This document shows, piece by piece, positions 22,291-33,953 of a stretch of 64,000 bases of DNA. This DNA is from Chamaecyparis obtusa (Eukaryota > Streptophyta > Pinopsida > Cupressales > Cupressaceae). The position numbers and the translations under genes are program-made. The notes beneath the pieces are model-generated. The model was not told the origin of the DNA, did no database searches, and saw only the letters and a program-made list of their open reading frames with translations. Each line of letters begins with the position of its first letter. Position 1 is the first letter of the stretch. Location of the stretch: assembly GCA_027943335.1 (NCBI GenBank), contig BSBK01009266.1, forward strand, positions 172,935 through 236,934, read 5' to 3'.

Positions 22291-22940
22291 CCCATTCTGT
22301 TGTGGAGTCCTAAGAGTAGACATGTTTGTCTTTTTATCCCATTCTCTTCATAGTATGAATTGAATAAATCTGATGTAAATTGTCCACCTCTGTCTGATCT
22401 TAAATACTTTATTTTCAGTCCTGATTGATTCTCTACTTTTTCTTTAAACAACTTGAATTTATCAAATGCTTCTGATTTTTCTCTCAAATAAGTGACCCAC
22501 ATCATTCTAGAAAAGTCATCAACAAAGATTATAAAATACCTTTCACCATAGTATGACTTTGTTCTTGTAGGCCCACATAGATCTATGTGTACCAGATCCA
22601 ACTTCTCTTTTGATGTAAATGATTTTCTTTTACGACTAATTTTAGTTTTCTTTCCCATAACACATTCTCTGCATATAGTGTTAGAAGGTTTCACAATCTT
22701 CAGTAGATCTCTTACTGCATTAGCCATACTTTCCTTCACAATGTTTTCAAACTTAACATGACAAAATATTCTATGCCATAACCAACCATCATCTACCTTC
22801 ACAAAAAAACAAGAGGCTCTAGATGTGTTTAGTTCAAATACATTACCTCTAGATTTTGAACCAGTAGAAATAAATTTTCCTTCCTTTCTTCTGATAAATA
22901 ATTTACCATTAAAAAAAATTAACTGAAAGTCTTTATCCAT
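22287..22940 (-). pseudogene. Element K GAG-pre-integrase and integrase core
   Basis: Starts with a GAG-pre-integrase-like zinc region (LWHRIFCHVKFENIV, then CRECVMGK) and continues into the core with VHIDLCGP (Asp) and YLRSDRGGQF (Asp). The third catalytic residue, after the frameshift near 22290, is Lys instead of Glu. It is in the same phase as the gag-protease part upstream, separated by a stop at about 22944. Confidence 0.9.
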
Positions 22941-22943
22941 TAA

Positions 22944-24230
22944 CTATCTAACACTCAGTAGATTGTGTTTCAGTCCTTCAACAAGTAGTACATTGTCTAT
23001 ATTAATCTTTCCATCCAAAGTAATGGATCCTACTCCTATGATGGATTTTGGGAGATTATCCCCAAACCTTACAACACCTCCATCATAATTTACTAATTTA
23101 ACAAACTTGTTCTTATCACCAGTCGTGTGATGAGAACATCCACTGTGAATTATCCATTCAGTTTTCTTGTCAACATGAGATACTAAGGATATTTCTTCAA
23201 GAATAGGCTCATCTTTAATGGCGACAAATCCAATCTCTTCATTATCTAAATCATCATCATTAGAGATTCCTTCACTAGCATAATAACATTCTTTGTCTCT
23301 TCTAATCTTTACATAATCAGGTTTGTACTTAGGAACTCTTGTAGCACATCTAGATGCAAAATGACCTATCTTATTACATGAAAAACATTTCAAGGATAAA
23401 TTGCCTTCAAATTTTCCCTTACCTCTTTTTTCTCTTCTACCAATCAGTGCAACATGTTCTTCCATCTTTCTTTCTTCTTCCATTATCTTCTCCCATTCCT
23501 CAGCATAATCACTGAGTTCTTCTTTTAGGTCTTCTTTGCTTTTGCTCAAAAGTGTAGATACTTTCTTTTGTACAGATGCTCTAAATGTAGATTCAACTTT
23601 AGGTACAACTTCTCCTAATTCCTCATCTTCAAAGGTAGTTAATTTTGCAATCAAAATCTCTCTGGTAAAGTTAGGAGTCAAGGGTATAGTTTCTTGAATA
23701 GACATTGTCTTGAATTTGTAAGTAGGAGTTAGAGATCTGAGAATCTTTGTAATGACTTCATCTTCATCATAAGTTCCTCCATAATTTCTAATTCCAACTA
23801 TAGCTTCTGTGACTCTTTGAACATAGGCCATAATGCTTTCATCTTCATTCATTTGCAGCTTCTCCATCTTTGTCTTCCATTTTTGCAACTTCGCTTATTT
23901 TGTATACTTGTCTCCTTCATAAAGTACCTCTAGTCTATTCCAAATTTCATGTGCCGAATCAAGATCTTTAATTTTAGTAAACTCACCATTAGATAATGTG
24001 TTGATGAATGATTCTCTAGTGACCATCTTGAATGAAAATAACTTCTTTTCATCATTAGTGGCTAAGTCCAAGTCATTTTCAGGCTTGAGGGATTCCTTTT
24101 TCTTTACAATCATCCAGTAGTCTATGCCCAAACATAGCAAATGTGTCTGCATCTTGTTTTCCCACCTATCAAAGTTTTTAGGTTCAAACTTATAACTAAC
24201 CTTCCTATGTAATTCCATTTCCAATATCAC
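22944..24230 (-). pseudogene. gag: Element K gag and protease
   Basis: One phase from the start at 24230 with a TAA at about 23895. N-terminal gag resembles the UBN2/DUF4219 type of copia gag (NFDRWENKMQTHLL, LDSAHEIWNRLEVLYEG, then MKMEKLQMNEDESIMAYVQR-like sequence). A classical zinc knuckle CFSCNKIGHFASRC (C-x2-C-x4-H-x4-C) follows. The protease motif reads WIIHSGCSHHTTGD: the catalytic Asp of the usual DSG is His. It starts about 50 nt after the primer site once element C is set aside. Confidence 0.9.
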
Positions 24231-24257
24231 CTCAAGTTGTTAAGCTTTCTCTCTGAG

Positions 24258-25879
24258 TGGTGAGGACACCTAGGTAGGGCTAGTTTGGTACCTAGTGTGT
24301 GCGTAAATGTTAGCTTGTAGTGGCACTAGCCAAGCCACTAGAATAGGGTGTGATCTTAGTCCTTTTTGGTGTGCTCAATGTGTCATCTTCATGTCTGGTT
24401 CTCCCTAGGTCTTAGTTTGAGGTGTTTTTTGGTCATCAAGTGAGCCAACTAACTACTTGCTAGATTGCTAAACTTGTGAATAGTGGGATATTTGTTGTTC
24501 TCATGACCTCTTTTGTATTTCTAAGGATTTCCATGGTGTGTGTGACCTTATTTTGCTCAAGGTTCAGTGCCCTTGAGGTTTAGATGATTATTTTAGCTAA
24601 TTGTCAAAAGTTGCTTGACAGTTTCCAAAGTTGTCATGACAATTTTCTTTGCAAATCTTGTAACCGGTTTACTTTGAGGTCTAGCCTAATCAAGGTGACC
24701 TAACACCTAGAAGGGAGTACAAAAAATTATCAAACCCTAATTTCCATGCATTGGGAAGTGTGTAGTATGGAAGAGAAAGATTGGTGGTAGCATATTTTTG
24801 TAATTGCATTGACAGAGATATAGATTGTTGGTATTACAGAGCTTGAAATGGATCGAAATCCTCACTGTAATGCATGCATGTAATTATTTTTAGTGTATTT
24901 GGATCCTTAAGATCATTATTTAGTTCTTTTCATTTGTTTTAGCATTAGTTTACTTTATTTTCTTCTTTTAGCATGTCTCAGGTTGGTCCAAACAGTGTTT
25001 GGCTTATGGAGTGCTAGAAAACTCTCCCATCGTACAATCTACATGGGCCTTTGGGATATGTTTCTAGACTCTTTTTAATATAGGATCTCTGAAGGAGGGA
25101 CCCTGAAAGTTTCAGGAGCTATTTTTAATTTCATGCCCTAGGCAAGCTTTTATGTTTGGTTAGGGATCAGTCAGTGGTTGCAAGCAATGCACAGTGATTG
25201 AAAGCTTTCAAAGGTTCGATCAAAGGATGTGGAGAGGAGGCCAGATGCTAGACCTATCATCCCCAATGTAGAGAAATGTTGGAGGATTAAGGGGACATAA
25301 ACAAATGTCAAACCTTCACTGTTACAGATAGTGAGCTTACAAACCCTCATTTGCAGCCTCATTTTCAACAGAACCTGTACGAACAGTATGGGAGTTGGAG
25401 ACCAAAAAAATCTTCAAGCCATTCCTAAAGGGTACTTGAATGAATAAGTGTTTGGGTGTGGTGTTAAGGGAAATTTGGAGTTATAACCATAACTAGGCCA
25501 ATGAGGCCTCCTAAATCTAGTAGTCCTTTTAGGCCAGACAGCAAGGAAATTTTCTTATTGATTAGGATGAATTTGTTGGAAATGGGAATATGAGGGGATT
25601 CTAATGTATTTTGATTGTATAGAAATCCTCCTCTCCACTTGAGGTTTCTAATAGATTTCATTTCTATTTCTCATATGGATGATCTATGTTAGAAGGGAAT
25701 AGAGAAGTTCCTAGAGCAGAGAGTATTATCAATTCCTTGATGTCATAGACTGAACAACAATAGGAGAAGTATGAGACTTCTTGGTAGGGATTAGGATAGA
25801 TCCCTAAGGGCTAGGAGTGTAGCCTATGTGATTCTAGGAGGACCTAGAAGAATTGAATAGAAAGGTTTATGTTACATCA
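24258..25879 (+). repeat. 5' LTR of element C
   Basis: 1622 bp matching 29735-31379. The 3' copy is 23 bp longer, mostly from an extra GTCATGA-containing stretch near 30111-30140. Differences are scattered. No protein-like frame inside. Confidence 0.93.
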
Positions 25880-26250
25880 GATTTTCTTGAATGGTATAGG
25901 TAGAGGTAGAGATCAAGTGAATCACAGAGGTGGATATCGAGGCAGGGGTAATGAGCAAAAGAACCAAGTGGACTCCAAGCTGACTAAACATGGTAGTGAA
26001 ACCAACCCAAGAGGGGGCCATTCTAGAGGTAGAGGTACACAAGGAGGTCCAAATAGAGGAAGAGGTACAGGAAGGAGTAATTCTTAGTTTTCTAGTATGA
26101 TATGCTACAACTGTGGCCAATTGGATCACTCAGCCTATAGGTGCCTTGATAAGTCCTCCTCATCAAACAATGGGAAAAGAGTTGCCTATGTCAATGCAGA
26201 GACATCAAGTGTTAAAGCACCTAAAGTAGACCATATTGAATCAAAAATGT
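25880..26250 (+). pseudogene. gag: Element C gag remnant (C-terminal part only)
   Basis: Gly/Arg-rich nucleic-acid-binding tail (GRGRDQVNHRGGYRGRG, then GRGTQGGPNRGRG) followed, after a TAG at 26085-26087, by zinc knuckle CYNCGQLDHSAYRC at 26103-26144 (C-x2-C-x4-H-x4-C). The capsid part of gag and the primer binding site are absent: the open phase starts inside the end of the LTR. Confidence 0.85.
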
Positions 26251-26681
26251 GAGAGAATCCAATGTTCAAGAGGGTTTTGATAAGACAACCAGTCAAGGAT
26301 GAGCCTAAGCATAGGAGAGCCCTATCTAGGATGAGATGCAAAATTATTGATAAAGTGTGCAAGGTAATTGTGGATTCAGGGTCCACTGACAATATCATAG
26401 TAGACGAGGCTATGAACAAGCTGAAACTTGAGAAGATTCCTCATGTTAACCCATACAAGGTGACATGGCTAAACAAGGGGCATAGTGTATTAGTGAATGA
26501 ACAAGCTTGGGTGGAGCTCTCTATTGCTAGATATAAAGACAAGTTACTTTGTGATGTGCTACCCATGGATGCATGTCATTTTCTATTAGGCAGGCCTTGG
26601 CAATTCGATAGGAGTACAATCTATGATGGCAAGGAAAACTCCATCTCCTTCAAGAAGGATAACAAGACTTTTAAAATTTAG
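26251..26681 (+). pseudogene. Element C aspartic protease
   Basis: Retropepsin-type domain with the active site IVDSGSTDNIIVDEAM and the second motif CHFLLGRPWQFDR, both well conserved. Stop at 26679-26681 (TAG). Typical for plant gypsy proteases of the chromovirus side. It is preceded by a TGA near 26250. Confidence 0.9.
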
Positions 26682-26839
26682 TCCTTGTTGGAAGAGAATG
26701 AATCTTAGTCTAAAATCCCAAGAATATTAATGAGTGGAAAAAGAGAGTTCATCAAAGATCTTAAGGGACAAGGAGAGTGATTAGTATGCTATCTTACTCA
26801 AACCCAAGGAGGAAGAGAAGGTCAAAACAAAACCATTAC

Positions 26840-27698
26840 CACTAGCCATAAAAGATTTGTTGGAAAAATATAAGGAGATTGTGAGTGATGGTACACCAAA
26901 AACCTTTCCTCCTAGAAGGGTAATAAGTCATCAAACATACTTTATACTAGGTGCATCATTTCCTAATAAGGTAGCCTACAAGCTCACTCTAGAACAAAAC
27001 TTGGAAGTAGCTAGACAAGTACAAGAATTATTGGATCAAGGGCTGATTAGGAAAAGCATAAGCCCATGTGCAATCCTGGTTGTGTTGGCATCAAAAAAGG
27101 TGGTAAGTGAAGGCTTTGTACAAATTCAAGAGCCATAAATAGGATTACAATTCGGTACAGGTTCCCAATACCCAGAATTGAAGATTTGATGGATTGTCTT
27201 GGAGGGGTAATATATTTCACCAAGATGGACCTTAAAAGTGGATACCATCATATTAGAATCAAGGATGGGGATGGGTGGAAGATAGCCTTTAAGACCACTG
27301 ATGGGCTATATGAATGGAGATTCATGCCATTTGGCTTCTCAAATGCACCCAGCACATTCATGAGGCTCATGAATGAAGTGCTTAAGGATTTCACAGGTGT
27401 ATTTGTGGTAGCATATCTAGATGATATACTCATATTTAGTAAGACAATAGTAGAGCATTTGAAACATGTGGAGATGGTCCTAAAGAGGCTACAAGAGGAG
27501 AAGCTTTCCATAAATCTTGAAAAGTGTGAGTTCTTGAAACAAGAGCTTATTTATTTTGGTTTTGTAGTATCCCATGGATCACTGAAAATGGATCCAAGTA
27601 AGGTGGAAGCTATCTTGAGTTGGCCTACACCAACATCAGCAACAAAGGTGAGGAGCTTTCATGGTTTGGCTCAATTTTATAGGAAGTTTATAAGGTAG
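26840..27698 (+). pseudogene. Element C reverse transcriptase
   Basis: Motifs: LLDQGLIRKSISPCAI, then a small deletion and frameshift near 27090-27115 that removes the VDSR region, [47 protein letters not shown] and catalytic YLDDILIFS (about 27415). Stop at 27696-27698 (TAG, in the FIRxFS context where Gln is usual). Confidence 0.92.
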
Positions 27699-28200
27699 TT
27701 TAGTGGTATTTGTGCACCAATGGTGGATACCATTAAAGGAGGTCTCAAGACCAAGTTCAAATGGACTCCTGTAGTAGATCAAGCATTCAAGAAATTGAAA
27801 GAACAAGTAGCAACATAGCCTATCCTGAGGCTACCTAGTTTGGATAAACTTTTCACCATAGAGTGTGATGCTAGTGGATTGGTAGTAGGAGTTGTGTTAA
27901 GCCAGGAAGGTAGACTAGTGGCCTTCTTTAGTGAGAAACTAAATGAAGCTAAGAAGAAATACTCTTCTTATGACTTGGAGCTTTATGCCTTAGTACAATC
28001 ATTGAGGAAATGGAGGCACTACTTATTGCCAAAGGATTTTTTGGTATTTACAGACAATCAGGCCCTTATCTACATTAATACACAAGAGAAGTTGAGCAAT
28101 AGGAACCTAAAATGGATGGAGTACCTTCAAGAATTCACTTTCACAATCAAGCATAAGAAAGGGAAGCTAAACAAGGTTGTAGATGCACTTAGTAGGATGT
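27699..28200 (+). pseudogene. Element C RNase H
   Basis: Ordinary gypsy RNase H with catalytic residues present: ECDASGLVVGVVLSQ (Asp), the YDLELYALVQSLRKWRHYL segment, and FTDNQALIYI (Asp), ending with KLNKVVDALSRM. TAG at 27817-27819. It shows the intact state of the Asp positions that A and B have lost. No second RNase H domain is found in C. Confidence 0.9.
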
Positions 28201-29386
28201 TTCTTACCATTCAAGAAATAGAACTAATTTTCATTGGGATAGAGAGTTTCAAAGACCTCTACAAAGATGATGAAGATTTTGGTGAAGCCTACATGGTATG
28301 CTCTAATTTTCAAAATCATTTCCATAGTAAGTTTTCTTATTTTACCTTGCAAAGTGGTTTGTTGTTTAGGGGAAATCAGTTGTGTGTTCCCAAGGGATCC
28401 ATGAGGGAAAACCTCATACATGAGAAACATAATGATAGTTTGAGTGGTCATTTCAGGGTTAACAAAACCTTAGATCTTGTGCAAAGATTCTATCATTGGC
28501 CTAAGTTGGTTAGAGATGTTACCAAATATGTAGAGCAGTGTGTAGTATGCATGAAAGTAAAGGGGGGATCTTGTAATGTAGGGTTGTATCAACCTCTACT
28601 AGTGCCAAAAATACCATGGGAGTGTGTGAGCATGGATTTCATTGTGGGTTTTCCAAAGACTAAGCATGGTTATGATAGCATATATGTTGTGGTGGATATA
28701 TTTAGTAAGATGGGACACTTCATACCTTGCAAGAATACACATGATTCTATCAATATTGCTCATTTGTTCTTTAAAGAAATTGTAAGGATCCATGAACTTC
28801 CCCTCAGCATTGTTTCAGACAGGGATGTTAAGTTCATGAGCCATTTTTGGAAAACATTGTGGAGTAGACTGGGTACCACTCTCTCATTTGGATCAGCTTA
28901 CCACCCTTAGATAGATGGCCCAACTAAGGTGGTGTACAAAGTGTTGGGAAATTTTTTAAGGTGTCTAACTAAGGAATATGGGTAGACATGGGATGTGGTT
29001 CTTCCTCAAGCAGAGTATGCCTACAATGATAGCAAGAACATAGGACTACAGGTAAAAGTCCCTTTAAGATTGTGTATGGGATGCACCCAAGAGGTGTGTG
29101 TGAACTTAGAGACCTTTGAGCCATGGAATACAAGAGTGGTCATGCTGAAGATTTCACTCAAACAATGAAAGAAATTCAGGAACAAGTGAGGAAGAACATC
29201 CTAGATTCAACTCAAAAGTTAAAAGCAAAGATTGATGAGAAGAGAAAGAATATTCAATTTGAAGTAGGTGATAGTGTTATGGTGCATCTAAACAAATCAA
29301 AGTTACAGAAGGGCATGTCTACCAAGCTGCAAATGAAGAGGATTGGTCCCTGCAAGATCTTGTCCAAATATGGGGCCAATGCCTAA
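28201..29386 (+). pseudogene. Element C integrase
   Basis: N-terminal zinc region (HEKHNDSLSGH and CVVC), core with SMDFIVGFPKT (Asp) and IVSDRDVKFMSHFW (Asp). The catalytic Glu of the usual QTE motif reads PTK, so Glu is Lys (a G-to-A change in the codon). A TAG at 28908-28910 falls in YHPxIDG; element D keeps Gln at this position (YHPQTDG). A second TAG occurs in EYGxTWD. A frame change near 29060-29110 leads to a readable C-terminal part (FEVGDSVMVHLNKSKL and GPCKIL). Confidence 0.9.
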
Positions 29387-29734
29387 AAGATAGACCTACC
29401 TAGTGGATTGAACCTGTCCCCAGTTTTCAACATTTCTGACCTGATCAAGTACAAAGGTCCTCTTTCTAAATTGGATCCCAATGCTGTAGACATATATGCT
29501 AATGTAGAACATCAGGCCCTGCCTCCCAAACCAAAACTTGAGGCAGCCAAGATCTTAGACTCAAGAGTCAAGAAGACTACTCAGCACAAGGTCTATATGG
29601 AGCACTTGATTTAATGGAAGGACAGGCTTGAATCTAAGGCTACTTTAGTGGAGGTAGAAAAATTCAAGAAGCAAGGAATTCTAGAGGATCTACTAGTACC
29701 AAGAGGGACTTAATCTTTTGTTTTCGGGGGAGTA
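29387..29734 (+). pseudogene. Element C integrase end with chromodomain-like segment and polypurine tract
   Basis: After SPVFNISDLIKYKG the sequence KILDSRVKKTTQHKVYMEHL, then WKDRLESKATL, matches the layout of a chromodomain (ILDxR, then VKWKG, then ATWE). A TAA at 29612-29614 interrupts it. In chromoviruses this domain tethers integration to certain chromatin. The polypurine tract is GGGGGAGTA at 29726-29734, next to the 3' LTR. Confidence 0.78.
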
Positions 29735-31379
29735 TGGTGAGGACACCTAGGTAGGGCTAGTTTGGTACCTAGTGTGTGCCTAAATTTTGGCTTGTAGTGG
29801 CACTAGCCAAGAAACTAGACTAGGGTGTGGTCTTAGTCCTTTTTGGTGTGCTCAATGTGTGGTCATCTTGTCTGGTTCTCCCTAGGTCTTAGTTTGAGGT
29901 GTTTTTTGGTCACCAAGTGAGTCAATTAGCTAGCTTGCTAGGTTGCTAAACTTGTGAAGAGTGGGATATTTGTTGTTCTCATGACCTCTTTTGTATTTCT
30001 AAGGTTTTCCATGGTTTTTGTAACCTTATTTTTCTCAGGGTTGAGTGCTCTTGACTTTTAGATGATTATCTTAGCTAATTGTCAAAAGTTGCTTGACAAT
30101 TTCCAAAGTTGTCATGATAACTTTTAAAGTTGTCATGACAGTTTTCTTTGCAAATCTTGTAATTGGCTTACTTTGAGGTCTAGCCCAATCAAGGTGAGAT
30201 AACACCAAGGAGGGAGTACAAAAACTTAGCAAATGCTAATTTCCATGCATTGGGAAGTGTGTAGCATAGAAGAGAAAGACTGGCAGTAGAAGATTTTTGT
30301 AATTGTTTTGATAGAGCTATAGATTTTTGGTATGACAGAGCTTGAAATGGATTGAAATCCTCACTGTAATGCATGCATGTAATGGTTTTTAGTGTATTTG
30401 GATCCTTAAGATCATTATTTATTTCTTTTCATTTGTTTTAGCATTATTTTACTTTATTTTCTTCTTTTAGCTTGTCTCGGGTTGGTCCAAGCAGTGTTTG
30501 GCTTATGGAGTGCTAGAAAAATTTTCGAACATACAATCTATACGGGCCTTTGGGATATGTGTCTATACTCCTTGTACTATAGGATGTCCAAAGGAGGGGC
30601 CCTACAATTCTCAGGAGCTATTTTTAATCTGATGCTCTAGGCAAGCTTTTATGTTTGGTTAGGGATCAGTCAGTGGTTGTAGGGAATGCACAGTGATTGA
30701 AAGTTTTGAAAGCTTCGATCAAAGGATGTACAGAGGAGGCTAGATACCAAACCTATCATCCCTAATGCAGAGAAATCTTGGAGGATTAAGGGAATAGAAA
30801 CAAATGTCAAACCCTCATTGTTACAGACAGTGAGCTTACAAGCCCTCATTTGTAGCCTCATTTTCAATGGGGACCTGTATGGATAGTATGGGAGTTGGAG
30901 ACCAACAAAATCTTCAAGCCCTTCCAAAAGGGTACTCGAATCAATAATTTTTTTGGTGTGGTGTTAAGGGAAACTTGGTGTTATAACCAGAACTAGACCA
31001 ATTAGGCCTCCTAAATCTAGTAGCCCTTTTAGGCCAGACAACAAGGAAATATGCTTAATGATATGGATGAAGTTGTTGGAAATGTGAATATGAGGGGATT
31101 ATGATGTATTTTGATTGTATAAAAATCCTCCTCTCTATTTGAGGTTGCTAATAGATTTCATTTCTATTTCTCATAGAGATGATCTGTGTTAGAAGGGAAC
31201 AGAGAAGTTCCTAGAGTAGATAGTATTATCAACTCCTTGATGTCATAGACTGAACAACAATAGGAGAAGTTTGAGACTTCTTGGTAGGGATTAGGATAGA
31301 TCCCTAAGGGCTAGGAGTGTAGCCTATGTGATTCTAGGAGGACCTAGAAGAATTGAATAGAAAGGTCTATGTTACATCA
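29735..31379 (+). repeat. 3' LTR of element C
   Basis: 1645 bp counterpart of 24258-25879, preceded by a purine tract and followed by target duplication CTGAG. Confidence 0.94.
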
Positions 31380-31392
31380 CTGAGGACTACAA

Positions 31393-31404
31393 GCTCTGAT
31401 ACCA
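31393..31404 (-). other. Primer binding site of element K
   Basis: GCTCTGATACCA on the plus strand is the reverse complement of TGGTATCAGAGC, the initiator-Met tRNA site used by most plant copia elements. It lies two bases from K's LTR end. Confidence 0.92.
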
Positions 31405-31707
31405 ATTATTAGGAATAATAGTCCATAATACACCTAAGAGGGGGGGTGAATCAGTTGTATAACAGAATATTAAACTTTAAACTTTAATCTTATCAATATA
31501 AAAAACAACGAACACAATGAATTCCATCTCAATAACATAATATTTTGGTCTCAGGGAAACCCTGTTAAAGGTAAAAACCTTGGTGGGAATTAGCACCCAC
31601 AAATGATGTACTAAGAGTATAGTAATCCTTGTTAGAAGATATATCCCTGTTAGGAGCTTATTGAAACATTATAGTACATAGTCCTTGTCAGAGGATAGAC
31701 CTTATTA

Positions 31708-32025
31708 TGTTAGGAACCTATGTGTTCCTTTTGTTTATTCTATTAGTGTAGTGTTGTTGGATGCATATGCTTTGTAAGTCATCCCGTTAGTTTATTTTAT
31801 TATCCCACATGCATAGGTAGTATTACTTTTCTAGATCGCACTTAGTATATAAGTGGGTGTTGAGTCCTTTGTTGGTACCGAAGAGTTTATTGTATTGAGC
31901 TTGCTCAAAGGAGGTTACCCCCTCGAAGTGGCCTGTGATCAATAGATTCACTCTGAGTTCTACTTTGCTCTATATTTCTGTTATTTCATGCATGTTCATT
32001 ATAACGTTGCTGGAGGTTCCTCACA
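31708..32025 (+). repeat. 5' LTR of element D
   Basis: 318 bp, equal in length to 36815-37132. It contains AGTATATAAGTGG near 31850, a possible TATA box, with the transcription start expected shortly downstream. Confidence 0.95.
31848..31860 (+). promoter_or_regulatory. Possible TATA box in element D LTR
   Basis: TAGTATATAAGTG is a plausible TATA element about 170 bp before the LTR end. The same word is in the 3' LTR near 36950. No experimental support is available. Confidence 0.4.
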
Positions 32026-32027
32026 TC

Positions 32028-32040
32028 TGGTATCAGAGCA
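32028..32040 (+). other. Primer binding site of element D
   Basis: TGGTATCAGAGCA, complementary to the initiator-Met tRNA 3' end, two bases after the LTR end. Confidence 0.95.
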
Positions 32041-32629
32041 CTTTCTTGGGCTCGCTGGTGGAAATTCTTTTTTCCGTTTCAGGTTCTTCAGGTTCTCAAA
32101 TCTCATCTGCGTTACAATTGGGTTATTTCAAATTACATAAATTCGTGTTCTTGCAATAGTTCAATTCCATTGTTAGTATCTGAGTTATCAAATAACCATA
32201 GCTTCCTTGCTTCTTTCTGGTTTCCTCTCAAAGTTTCTCAGCACCTCTGACATACCCTTTCGCATACTTCCTTCCTTGAGGACCCTAACCCCAATTCCCC
32301 ATTTTTAAGCCTTAAATCCCTTATTTCTCAAATTTTAGGGTTTTCCCTAACTTTTCCATTTCTCAGCCAATCGCCACCAAATCAAAGCCACAAGGGTCAT
32401 TTCCTCATTCTACTCCTTTGTCCCTCTTAGACCGCTCTTCCCATTCTGCCTCCCCACCCCTGAAACCCTCATTTTTCTTTTTTCCTTTTCATCAGAAAAT
32501 GCATATCCACTCTTCGAACCCTCATTACCCATCTGCGTTTTGCCCAACTCCAAGTTTTCCCTTACTGAAAAAGTTTCTATTTCTCTTTTTCTTCCCATTC
32601 CAAAAAAACAAAAAAAAAAACCCTGCTAT

Positions 32630-33400
32630 ATGGTTGTCACCCGTACAGGAGCAAAGATCATGGAGGAGGAACTTGCCTCCCTCAAGATCAGACTTCAAGA
32701 TCTGGATGAAAAATTTCTCGGTCTCACTCTTCAACAGTCAAGCCTAAACTGAGGCCATTCTGCCGACACTAGTTCTAGCCCTTTTTGTGGACCAAAGCTT
32801 GATTTTCCTCGCTTTGATGGTGCTGATCCAACTGGATGGATTTACCAGGCAGAGCAGAATTTCAGTTTGCATAATACTATAGATTTCAACAAAGTTCCGC
32901 TTGCATCTTTTCATTTGGAGCATGACGCTCTTCAATGGTTCCATTGGTACATCAAGGCTAACAATGATCCCACCTGGACATAATTGTGTACACTTCTTTT
33001 GAAGTGTTTTGGCCCTAGCGATTATGATGACTTCACAGGCGCACTCACTAAACTCTGACAAATAGGCACAGTGAGAGAATACCAAACAGAGTTTGAAAAA
33101 TTAGCTAATCACATAGAGGGATTGTCTGATGAATTCTTTCATAGTTGTTTTATCAGTGGTTTGAAGGATGCACTCCGATCTAAAGTCAAAATGTTTCGGC
33201 CCACTACTATGATGAAAGCCCTTGGGTTGGCTAAATTAGCGGAGGACAAGATCAATGCTTTACAATGATCTAGATCTAATTTTGTTCCATTCCAAAATGC
33301 AGGCTCTCAACACCCTCCAGTCACACCAACTCCCAAAACTACTCCTATCAAGCACTTTTCTGAAATAGAGATGCGAGCCCGTTGAGAAAAAGGGCTTTGC
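32630..33400 (+). pseudogene. gag: Element D gag
   Basis: Starts at ATG 32630 (MVVTRTGAKIMEEEL) after a leader of about 590 bp. Coiled-coil-like N-terminus, then a Retrotrans_gag core: LDFPRFDGADPTGWIYQAEQ, LEHDALQWFHW, and VREYQTEFEKLANHIEGLSD. Stops at about 32750 (TGA), 32981 (TAA), 33056 (TGA) and 33266 (TGA). A zinc-knuckle start (CYNCDEKWSRGH) near 33400 lacks its final Cys and is followed by a frame change into the protease. Confidence 0.88.
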
Positions 33401-33407
33401 TATAATT

Positions 33408-33953
33408 GTGATGAGAAATGGTCCCGAGGCCATAGATATATCTGTCCATGCTTTGGCCAGAGTCACTACCCCACAAACCATGCGGGTTCAGGGTTACTTC
33501 AAGAAGGTCCCTCTTACTGTCCTCATTGATTCTGGTAGCACTCACAACTTCATTGACCCCAGCATAGCCAAACGGGCTGATTGCTTTGTTCATCCTTGCT
33601 CTAACTTTGAATTCATGATTACTAATGGGGGCACTTTACCTTGTAAAGGGAAATGTCACAATGTCCATCTCTCTATTGGAGATTATACCCTACACTCTGA
33701 CATGTTTGCCTTGCCCTTAGGGGGTTGTGATGTGGTTTTGGGTGCCCAATGGTTACGCACTCTTGGTCCCATTCTCTGGGATTTTTCTGAACTTTGGATA
33801 AAGTTTTCAGTCAGTGGGCAACAACACACTTTGACAGGCTTGCAACCGGGTCTCTCAGCATCATCAGTTCACATCGTATGGAAAAGCTTCTTAAGAAGAA
33901 TTCACATGGTGTCATCGCTCAGCTCCATTCCATCCAAATGCAGTCATCAGTAG
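33408..33953 (+). pseudogene. Element D aspartic protease
   Basis: Retropepsin-type domain: VLIDSGSTHNFIDPS active site and the GCDVVLGAQWLRTLGP second motif, both typical of chromoviruses. It is in another phase than gag and reverse transcriptase. The true downstream phase resumes near 33865 (HRMEKLLKK), so the last 90 bases of this open frame are out-of-phase reading. Confidence 0.9.

Larger units (their letters stand above)
24258..31379 (+). mobile_element. Ty3-gypsy chromovirus C, inserted in K's leader
   Basis: 7122-bp element. LTRs 24258-25879 and 29735-31379, both starting TGGTGAGGACACC and ending ACATCA. Target duplication is exact: CTGAG at 24253-24257 and 31380-31384. Coding order: remnant of gag (basic tail and zinc knuckle), protease, reverse transcriptase, RNase H, integrase, chromodomain-like end. 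There is no recognisable primer site and the gag N-terminus is missing; coding sequence of the gag tail begins within a few bases of the 5' LTR. It is thus internally deleted although both LTRs are complete. Confidence 0.94.

Noticed and set aside
32410..32747. Frames in D's leader (for example 32418-32747)
   Set aside because: Pyrimidine-rich leader; no protein character, and the gag start at 32630 is in another position.
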